Under the pieces are notes generated by a model. That model did no database searches. It saw only the letters and a program-made list of their open reading frames with translations, and had not been told where the DNA came from. Source: Blattamonas nauphoetae (lineage: Eukaryota > Preaxostyla > Oxymonadida). From it: DNA of 64,000 nucleotides. This document shows, one piece after another, positions 55,836 to 64,000 of the stretch (within the stretch, counting starts at the first letter, position 1; the number at the start of each line of letters is the position of its first letter). The DNA lies in NCBI GenBank assembly GCA_033064195.1, contig JARBJD010000260.1, forward strand, positions 43,613 through 107,612. The letters run 5' to 3'. A program made the position numbers and the translations under genes.

Positions 55836-58800
55836 CAGTCCTTTCCAAAAAGTTGATCAGGTGTTCCAAAAAGATGACTGATCGACTGGATACCCTCGCC
55901 CATAATACTCTTTCTCGTGTCAGGACCACTTTCTCCGTTAACCTCATATCTCTTTTTTGTGTGCATACATGGACAGATCGTGACTTGAAAGAGGGTATGT
56001 CTTCTTTGTGGAGGGAACAAAACACACTTTGTCGAGATTTTTTGTCGTTTGTTTTCCGTCATGTTTTTGCTCTCACTATTCGTCCTTATCTCTAACAGGG
56101 CAAGATAATTCATTAGAATGTGAAATTACTCGGCAGTTTGCTTTTTCATCGCTGTTAAATACATATTTTCAGATGAAGAGAACTCATCCATTCCAAAGCA
56201 AGAATTGGGTGCGTATGTCAATTCTTAGCTCTTTTCTCTTCGTCCTTCTTCATAGTCACGACTTCTGGACGCCACTTCAAATGTGTTTTCCAGTTCCGAA
56301 TGCACTACCTGCCTGTAATGACCACAAGAACGCTGATCCCGATTCTCTCTCTTCAACAACTTAACGTTGACTTTCGCATGTTTTCTCTCTTATTTTAATC
56401 ATGTTATTCAGGAATCACAAACAATACTTCCGAGAGGAAGCATTACAAGAATTTCTTCCCATACTTTGAAAAGCCGTCATTTCACTGCAAATATACATTT
56501 TATGCTTGATTTCACTTGTCAAAATGTTTATTCCTTCTATTATTCTCGTATTTCTTTTTCTCGGTTTCAATACATATTCATCTCATAACTTCCACTTCAC
56601 TAAATTGTTGTTCGGATCTTTTGATGGACATGTGATGTTTTTTGGCACTTTGCATTTTTGTGACATCGACATTCGTTTATTCTCATTTTGCTCTCAAAAC
56701 TACTGTACAAATTTTTCTTACTCGTCATTTCACTTCGACTACTTTTTTGCCTTTTTCACTCCCACAAAATTTTTTCCAATTAATGTCAATTATCATTTCG
56801 CGATTTAGACAATACAATACATCTACTATCAATTTTATTCTAATTTCTGTAAACACAAAGTCGGTCAAAATTCTGGTGTCCCCATAGTAATTTTTCTTCT
56901 TTATCTCGAAGCCAATCCATCCATTTTCGATCGTTCTCTTCCATGAACTTCTACGATGGAAACGCTCTTCCAAATCCACTTTATCTTGATCTGCGCAATC
57001 CATTAGAACAAGACAATGCAATAAACTACGTTCCGCAACTTCATCAGTACCAAATTCAGCCACAACCAGAGCCGCCACAAATTAATCAGCAAGCCCTTCA
57101 TGCTGAGGTAGACATGTACGAAGCGTTGGCCCCTCTTCCTCCACCTCCGCCTCCGCCTCTGGTACCACTTCTACCAATCCTCCATCGACCATACACTCCA
57201 GCCACACCTGAAAAGAGAGTCCGACTGACGCTCCTGTATCGTGAGAATGGAGAGACAAAATCAGTCACGTGGTATGCGCAACGGGTAACGCTCACTGTCC
57301 CAACAACAACTCGCTTCATTCGACAACTTCGCCGAGGCGAATCAATTACTCACAATCTTCCACGAAGAGGCAGACCGGATCGAAGGAACGACAGGTTCCG
57401 CAATCAGGAAGTTAGACGGCTGCTCCAGGAGGACGGACAGCGAACTCTCAGAGAGATGGCGGCACATCTCAGCGCGCAAGGTCACCAGACAAGCCCAACA
57501 ACAGTCTTTCGGATGTTGTCACAGCGGAATGAAGTAAACCGAGACATGCCTCTTTTCTCCTTCAAACGTGTCAGAGTGAGAGCTCCAGCGGCCAACACAG
57601 AAGAAAACAAGAATGCTCGCGTGGCTTTCATCCAAAATGCGATGGCTCACATCCGCGACGGATGGTTTCCAATCTTCTTGGACGAAACATCATGGAACAT
57701 CGAATGCGTGCGGAGATACGGATGGGCTGAAGTTGGCAGGGCTCCACTCGTCGCAAGACCGACCAATTTCGTTTCGTTGACCGCGATTACGTCAATCTCA
57801 CCCAATGGAGTTGGTCACACAGAGCTCATTCGAGGTCCAATCACTGCCGATGTCTTCGAAGCATATCTCAGGAGACTCCTTGAAACCAACACAGCTCGAC
57901 GTAGATGGGTTCTTATCCTGGACAACGCCGGAATACACCATGTGGCCACTCAGAACATCGTTCTCGAGGCAAATCAACGAATTCTGTACAACGCCGCTTA
58001 CAGTCCAGACCTGAATCCCATCGAAAATGTCTTTGGCTTCTGGAAAAACAGAGTGGAAGCACAAATTCGTGACTGGCAAGGAGAGAATCACTTTTTGGAT
58101 CAGATTCGTGAAGCATTTTCGCAGATCTCTCCTGATGAAGTCTTCAGATGCATTGAAAGTTGTCGAGCGGTTCAGTGGCCTCGAGCAGTAAGGCGAGAGG
58201 ATATGTAAGGAATCGAATTCTTTGTTCAGTGAAGTGATGTTTGGTCCACTTCATTTTCAGTTTGTTCACTGGTAGTTGCAGAAAATGGGAAAAAGTAGTC
58301 GAAGTGAAATGACGAGTAAGAAAAATTTGTACAGTAGTTTTGAGAGCAAAATGAGAATAAACGAATGTCGATGTCACAAAATGCAAAGTGCCAAAAAACA
58401 TCACATGTCCATCAAAGATCCGAACAACAATTTAGTGAAGTGGAAGTTATGAGATGAATATGTATTGAAACCGAGAAAAAGAAATACGAGAATAATAGAA
58501 GGGAATAAACATTTTGACAAGTGAAATCAAGCATAAAAATGTATATTTGCGGTGAAATGACGGCTTTTCAAAGTATGGGAAGAAATTCTTGTAATGCTTC
58601 CTCTCTCGGAAGTATTGTTTGTGATTCCTGAATAACATGATTAAAATAAGAGAGAAAACATGCGAAAGTCAACGTTAAGTTGTTGAAGAGAGAGAATCGG
58701 GATCAGCGTTCTTGTGGTCATTACAGGCAGGTAGTGCATTCGGAACTGGAAAACACATTTGAAGTGGCGTCCAGAAGTCGTGACTATGAAGAAGGACGAA

Positions 58801-59199
58801 GAGAAAAGAGCTAAGAATTGACATACGCACCCAATTCTTGCTTTGGAATGGATGAGTTCTCTTCATCTGAAAATATGTATTTAACAGCGATGAAAAGCAA
58901 ACTGCCGAGTAATTTCACATTTTAATGAATTATCTTGCCCTGTTAGAGATAAGGACGAATAGTGAGAGCAAAACATGACGGAAAACAAACGACAAAAATC
59001 TCGACAAAGTGTGTTTTGTTCCCTCCACAAAGAAGACATACCCTCTTTCAAGTCACGATCTGTCCATGTATGCACACAAAAAGAGATATGAGGTTAACGG
59101 AGAAAGTGGTCCTGACACGAGAAAGAGTATTATGGGCGAGGGTATCCAGTCGATCAGTCATCTTTTTGGAACACCTGATCAACTTTTTGGAAAGGACTG
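55836..59199 (+). mobile_element. 3.36-kb IS630/Tc1/mariner-type transposon, long inverted repeats
   Basis: The ends are CAGTCCTTTCCAAAAAGTTG and its inverse, each flanked by TA (55834-55835 and 59200-59201), the target duplication of this superfamily. The inverted repeats are long, about 0.9 kb (55836-~56747 and ~58290-59199), and almost identical, differing mainly by single bases in A/T runs. One intact transposase gene lies between them. Near-identical ends and an open transposase suggest a recent and possibly still active copy. Repeats this long are unusual for Tc1/mariner elements, which mostly have 20-200 bp ends. Confidence 0.88.
56943..58208 (+). CDS. DDE transposase, IS630/Tc1/mariner superfamily
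   Basis: 421 aa from the ATG at 56943 (MNFYDGNALPNPLYLDLRNP), no intron. A Pro-rich linker is at residues ~60-80; a helix-turn-helix region is at ~135-190 (VRRLLQEDGQRTLREMAAHL then SPTTVFRMLSQRNEV). The catalytic DDE_3-type core has the first Asp in PIFLDETSWNIE, the second in VLILDNAGIHH and the Glu in YSPDLNPIENVFGFWK. By count the last two are 33 residues apart, a DD33E arrangement. All three catalytic residues are present and the frame is whole. It cuts and joins DNA at TA sites, acting on the long inverted repeats that flank it. Confidence 0.9.
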   Translation: MNFYDGNALPNPLYLDLRNPLEQDNAINYVPQLHQYQIQPQPEPPQINQQALHAEVDMYEALAPLPPPPPPPLVPLLPILHRPYTPATPEKRVRLTLLYRENGETKSVTWYAQRVTLTVPTTTRFIRQLRRGESITHNLPRRGRPDRRNDRFRNQEVRRLLQEDGQRTLREMAAHLSAQGHQTSPTTVFRMLSQRNEVNRDMPLFSFKRVRVRAPAANTEENKNARVAFIQNAMAHIRDGWFPIFLDETSWNIECVRRYGWAEVGRAPLVARPTNFVSLTAITSISPNGVGHTELIRGPITADVFEAYLRRLLETNTARRRWVLILDNAGIHHVATQNIVLEANQRILYNAAYSPDLNPIENVFGFWKNRVEAQIRDWQGENHFLDQIREAFSQISPDEVFRCIESCRAVQWPRAVRREDM

Positions 59200-59201
59200 T
59201 A

Positions 59202-59800
59202 CACATTTTTGTGAAATTATTGCAGTATTCATGATCGGATGAGTAATGTTCGACAATTGGATTGAATTTGCCTTTTTGAATCGGATCATCCCACTCTCTT
59301 AAACTCACCTCTTCTCTCCAATCAACTTATTGAGACTCTTCGATAGTTCAGGATGCACCATACAACAGCAATCAACACCTGGATGCGAAGCGCTGAAGTT
59401 TGAAGCGGAGATCAAGAATACTGAAGCCATCCAATTCTCGTCATTCTCTACTGCCATCTCCAGATTGGTTGGACGGTTGAAACGCACTCAATGAGCTCTG
59501 CACCTCTCATCCCTCTCCAAACGACTGAAAACTGCCACTAATGTTCACATTTTCATTTTCTTTCGAAGCTCTCCCCGCCTTCAGTAGCTGCGGCAGTCAA
59601 TCTCAGAACACGCCAAAATTTAACACTTATTGCGAAAGATTTGCATACTACAGACAATCCGGACACATTTGAAACGAAAGAAAGTTCTCTCCAGAAGATT
59701 GCATACCTATTTCTCTTCTCTACGCGGATATTGATGCTCAACAAGTTCTGCACTGATTTTGTCGATGTCAGCACAAAATTTTAATATATCGAAACCTCTC
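59202..59800 (-). CDS. Exon-like fragments, unresolved minus-strand gene
   Basis: Minus-strand text such as NLLSINIRVEKRNR (59.7 kb), then a GTATGC donor, LLKAGRASKENENVNISGSF (59.55 kb) and NWMASVFLISASNFSASHPG (59.4 kb) looks coding and is separated by likely small introns. I cannot fix the start, stop or all junctions. It could be the tail of a gene interrupted on the left by the mariner-type element. No family is recognised. Confidence 0.25.
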
Positions 59801-62100
59801 CCAAACTTTCAGACCTCCCACGTTCCACAACCCATCTACTTCTTCTTTTGGGATTGTTCCGCCAGGCTTTCACCCTCACATCACATCGACCACCTTGATC
59901 ACCCTCCGTGGTCTCTTCATCACCCAATAGAGATCTCTCCCTTTGCCTTCACCCGTCTATCGTATACTTTCCACTCTGGGCTCGAAAATTCCCTCAGAAC
60001 ACGAAGTCCACGCAAAGTCGACACAAATGTTCATTGACTACCGCCCCACAATGGAAAGACTGAAGTCGCCCTCTTCATCCCTCTCGCTGCCCCTGCTTCA
60101 AGGACGACACCCTTTGAACGTTTTAATTCTCTCTGTTGGTGAGACAATGGAAGCTAACGATCATAAGCTCGATCATCCCTAACCGACCCTTCCGCCATCA
60201 CTCCAACTCGACTACGAGCTGAAAGAAGAACCAACACACTAACTGTCGTGCTTCTCACAGCTTCGTTCATATCATTCGTCGTCTTCACTCGTCTCTCCTC
60301 CGGTCAACAACCAACTCATGTTCTCCATTCCTCGTACCATCCCGACATCTCACTCGACCAGATCACAACCTGTGTCTCCAGCCTCGCCTGAACAATCAAT
60401 CTTCTTGATCAGCTTTCCACGAAGATTTCAGAATTGGGTCTCGTCCACTTCCTCCACCTCGTCCCCAATTTCTCTGTTTCTCTTCCATCTGCAACCAACC
60501 TCCTCTTCTCCATCCTTCCACTCAACGACGAGATGCTGATGAGCGGAAGGTCGAGTGGAATGAAGGAGATGGGAGAGAGAAGGAGAACAGGCTTGTAAAG
60601 AATGAAAGAGTCGACAGAGCTCAGATTGGACAATTGTAGTCTGTACACTCCAAGACCACGTCCATGAACTCGAAAATGGTGTGAGAAGAAGATGAAGAGA
60701 GTGGCGGAAGGGATGATTGGGACGTTGGGAGTGTTGGAGGAGGAGGACGATGAGAATGACTCATTGAATGAGTATCAAACAAGTGAAGAGAAGGAGGAAG
60801 GAACTGTAGTTCGAGAACGAATGGCTGAAACAAGAATCCAAACGGTTGAACGAGCAAAACAACAACTCGAAGCCTAAAAATGCACTGGAAGAAGAGCAAA
60901 GAAGAGGAGCAAAGAACGAATGGGACATTCCTGGTGAAGAAGAAGCGGAAACAGGAGGATTGGCGAAGAGGGAGGAAGAAGAGAGGACGAGCTCACAATG
61001 TCCACACTCACTATTGTCTCTTCTGTGGAAGGTTGGACTATGCCAGACGATGCAGGCGACACTGTCAGCTTGAAATGTTGTGCATCAAGTTTCGCGAGCC
61101 TGTCGAGTGTTGGGAGTGTGTTGGAGAAAGATCAGCAGATTGTGGCTGCGTGTGAAGGGGAGAGGAGAATCTTTCTTCCGCCAGGTCAGATGGGGAAGAA
61201 GAAGAGAAGGAGTGGGCGAAAGGGAGGGTATGAGACAGGCAGAGGGAACATTCTTGTTGTCACGTGACAGTTTCACTGTTGCGTCGGAAGACGACAATCA
61301 ATTTGGGGAGTTTGCTCAACCAAGCGCGTCGTGTCAACTCACACACACTACAATCCCTTCTGGATTCACCACAATCAATCACACTCACCAAACAGATGAA
61401 CAGAACAGAAGATTTGGCAGCGCTGTTCCTGGAACCCAGCGGACTCACAGCCTCATAGCTGACCTCTTTGCTGCCACGAACATCAATGTGTTATGGATGA
61501 TCTGGCATCCTCCAAACTGATCGTCGTTCTTCCATCGACCCTGTCATCCGCGTCTGTCGGAACTCTGCCCTCCCGTCCAGCCTCGTCAACATCATCCCAT
61601 CATCAGAGAATGCTCGTTCTCCACGTGATCCTCCACACATGACGGCAGAGGGATCTCGATTTCATGTCTATCCAAATTCCCACCTTCAAGTCTTGTCACC
61701 GACTCAAAATTCGATTCAATCTGTCAGTGTTCAAGCGGACGATCTGGACAATGGATTTTCATCTCCGCCTACGACTACTCATCACTCCTCATCTCACACT
61801 CGATGTCAAGGAAGTCTGTCAAAATGTCAGCTTCAGGCCCATTTTTCGATGTGACAGTCACCGCCTGCACATACATCCTGCTCAACAACCTCCGATACAA
61901 CTTTTGGCGTCCTCTCCATCACGCACTCTTTCAGACACAGTTCATCCTCACTGGAACAGCAACCATCACAACGTGCACGTCACAGTCAATGTGACTAGCC
62001 GACGTACTCCACTTTGCGAGAACTCGGACCGATGATGGTTCCTCCATCTCCACCCACGCCTGTGTCTAAGCTGATGCCTCAATTGTTTTGGGGAATGAGG
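59801..62100. other. Gene-poor region with short coding-like pieces
   Basis: No frame above ~150 codons. Short Glu/Lys-rich pieces on the plus strand at 60.69-60.88 kb (GVLEEEDDENDSLNEYQTSE) and 60.85-61.0 kb in another frame, and a 90-codon plus frame at 61.0-61.27 kb (MSTLTIVSSVEGWTMPDDAG). These may be exons of an intron-rich gene or decayed copies. I cannot assign a function. Confidence 0.3.
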
Positions 62101-62104
62101 ATAC

Positions 62105-62640
62105 CACTTCTTCGATTGCTGTTCGTTTTCTTCTCGCCGTCATTCTCCTCGTTCGCAAGTTTCTGAACACGCAACGAATCACTCATGTGGTGATCTGTGG
62201 AACTGGAACGACATCTGGTTCTGAATGTTCGGAGTGTGAATAACGTGTCGATACTGTCTCTGCCGATGTCTGAGTTAGATCCTTCGACATTCTTGGCATC
62301 GCCAGCGAAACATGTGAGCCGTGTGTGCAGCTTTCTTGACAAAGCACTTGATGGTGACGGGGTGATCCTGGTTCATTCACCTCAAGGGCACAACCGCGCG
62401 ATGCTGATTGGGTCGATTTTTCTGATTCACCGCTACAGTTGGTGAGTGGAGCATGCGATGGAAGTGACGTCGCTGAGCCGGCGGACTCGGATGAAGCGAT
62501 CGTTCGTTTCGGGGTTGAGGAAGCAAGCTGGAGTGATTAGTCGTCTTATGCGAACGCCTCGTCTTTGCAGGAATCGTTCACTCTTCACAAAACGTCGTTC
62601 AAGCAGGCAGTGCGACTGGCACCGTGTGTCGTGAAACCGA
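62105..62640 (+). pseudogene. Dual-specificity-phosphatase-like fragment, active-site Cys absent
   Basis: The frame reads FLNTQRITHVVI (typical 'ITHVLN' strand), then in a later frame LDKALDGDGVILVHSPQGHN and RAMLIGSIFLIHRYSW. This is the dual-specificity-phosphatase loop HCx5R with Ser in place of Cys: H-S-P-Q-G-H-N-R. After RYSW there is a TGA, and the same frame goes on as VEHAMEVTSLSRRTRMKRSF, which fits the helix that follows in this family. A 36-nt GT-AG intron could also explain the gap. With the Cys replaced and the frame broken it is a pseudophosphatase (STYX-like) or a pseudogene. A Ser/Pro-rich tail may continue to ~63.6 kb. Confidence 0.45.
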
Positions 62641-64000
62641 AATCGAGCTCGTTGACGAAACCACCGCAGACGAGGTGAACCGACACGCGGGACGGGGCCA
62701 ACGGGATCGATTCTGCGGTTGGGCGATGCGAGGAGACACCGAACGCCGCTGAAGTTGGCGAAAACAGGCGCGCTTCTTTCGCGTGTCGCCCGCCCGCTGA
62801 CCAGCGCTTGCCGAAGCTACACTCCACTCGGATTGGGCGTGCCGCAGATTAATGTTCGGAATGTGCCGGTACAATTCTTGGGGCACCCGACGATTCTAGA
62901 ATTGATGGAAGCTGGAAACCGAAACTGTCAGCTCTTCGGACAATCGAATAAAACGCCCTCCGACGGCAAGGATCGACCGGGCACCGCTCCGAAATCGTCG
63001 GCAGAACCACTTCACAGTCCTTCGACGAGTTTGGACCGAAACACGCCTTCGCCGAAAACGAGCGCCAAATCAGACTCGACCACTCCCGAACGGCATGCCC
63101 GGCCGCACTCACACACAAAGTCTCGTCCGCAGCGTCACTGGATTCGCTGGCCTCCTCCTCACGTATTGATTCGCCGATGTGCGCAACGAGCGAAGAAAGC
63201 GAGTCGGTGAACTGAACCCCACCCCGCTCTCACTGCGCACAGACTAGCACTTCCTGCCACTCTTCTCGCCCCCACCGCACACCCTCCGTCGGCAGCGGAC
63301 TACAACACAGACCGCTCGCCCTCGTCGCCCACACTCACAAACCCCTTTCGCCTCCGAAGGACCACGCGAACTTGAACGAACCGCCGAGTCCTGTTCTTGT
63401 GACGATGCACCGGTTCTCGCGCGGGAATGGGATGCGCTCGCCGCAACACTCGAAGCCAGCCCCAAAGTTGGTCTCGCTCCCCACAACCCTCCCACACCTC
63501 CCCTCTTCCCAAAATACGGCAGTGCATTCTGCGAGTGTGAAGAGGAGAGCACCGACAACGCCAGTCGCGAAGGGGAAGGCTGTGGCTGCGAGGCAGAAGC
63601 ACCATTTCTGATTGTTTCTCCGATCGGATTGGGTGGATCTGCCGTCGTGGCCCGTTCCATTTCTTTGGTTCGTGTCCCATCCTCTCTTTCCCTCCGCGTT
63701 CTGTTCTGCTTCGAAGCTCGTCATTACAGGGTGTCCAGGATGTAATGTCAATCTTCTGAATGAGACAGAATCCAGAATTTTCACACCTCAATTCTCGTTG
63801 GAAACATCTCCAATTGTCATTTACTGGAAAAGTTAGCACAATCGTGTCGTCAAAGACCCACTGTAAAAAGCGTTTGTCTTTCACTGTCTAATACACCTCT
63901 CATTCAAGCAGATTGCACAGAAACTACAAACGTCACCTCAGGATCTACTTCAGTGGACTGAAAGGTTTGTAGTTGTCGCCACGACACAGCTCAGACATGA
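62641..64000. other. Ser/Pro-rich coding-like pieces and window end
   Basis: Plus-strand frames at 62.72-63.21 kb (TPLGLGVPQINVRNVPVQFL, then many Ser/Thr/Pro) and 63.37-63.61 kb (MNEPPSPVLVTMHRFSRGNG) look like disordered protein. They may be the tail of the phosphatase-like gene or separate. On the minus strand a 194-codon frame (63300-63884) overlaps them and I judge it a shadow. The last 150 bp show nothing clear. Confidence 0.3.

Noticed and set aside
55853-56588. Small frames inside the mariner-type element's inverted repeats
   Set aside because: They appear in mirror image at both ends because the repeats are near-identical; they have no domain and no consistent start.
63300-63884. 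194-codon minus-strand frame near the right end
   Set aside because: Codon pattern and Cys/Arg-rich content look like the complement of a Ser/Pro-rich plus-strand stretch.

Overview
This window comes from a compact eukaryotic nuclear genome, most likely a flagellated, possibly anaerobic, protist. Four things point that way. There are split genes with GT-AG introns that are often only 26-38 nt long. There is a CFAP47-type ciliary protein. MCM9, NOC1/MAK21 and LMBR1-type proteins are all recognisable. A decayed gene carries two [4Fe-4S] ferredoxin motifs. The standard genetic code fits: reading frames of 900-2,500 codons use CAA/CAG for Gln and end in TAA, TAG or TGA. A metamonad (for example an oxymonad relative) would fit, but the sequence alone does not prove a lineage.

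Positions 1-28 kb are the gene-dense host part. On the minus strand, from right to left, lie a 1,694-aa protein of unknown family (10.2-15.4 kb), a NOC1/MAK21 ribosome-assembly factor (7.3-10.0 kb) and an open frame of at least 2,370 codons that runs off the left edge and reads as CFAP47 (MSP/ASH-type repeats, then a calponin-homology-like domain at the edge). A 139-bp divergent spacer separates these from two plus-strand genes, MCM9 (4 exons) and an LMBR1-domain membrane protein (2 exons). Converging on them is a minus-strand gene of about 2,515 aa (20.5-28.07 kb) with an N-terminal P-loop NTPase unit of Crinkler/RHS appearance and a C-terminal part of about 2,200 aa that I do not recognise.

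Positions 28-39 kb are mosaic: a decayed ferredoxin-like gene split by a 380-bp terminal-inverted-repeat element, a 274-aa two-exon gene, several intron-rich or decaying genes with no long open frame, a 21-bp and a 30-bp minisatellite, and a hAT transposase gene.

Positions 39.4-45.95 kb hold a co-directional set of seven genes, each preceded by the same AT-rich motif, including two related capsid-like proteins. This is a capsid module of a Polinton or Polinton-like virus. No polymerase, integrase, protease or ATPase gene was seen in the window.

Positions 46-64 kb contain a multi-exon coiled-coil gene on the minus strand, a diverged tandem array with a period of about 135 bp, a 3.7-kb element with apparently identical 222-bp inverted repeats that carries gene-like exons and a 26-bp minisatellite, a tRNA-like pol III cassette, and a 3.36-kb IS630/Tc1/mariner-type transposon with 0.9-kb inverted repeats and an intact DDE transposase. 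The right end (59.2-64 kb) has gene-like fragments, including a dual-specificity-phosphatase-like piece with Ser in place of the catalytic Cys, but no gene I can delimit.
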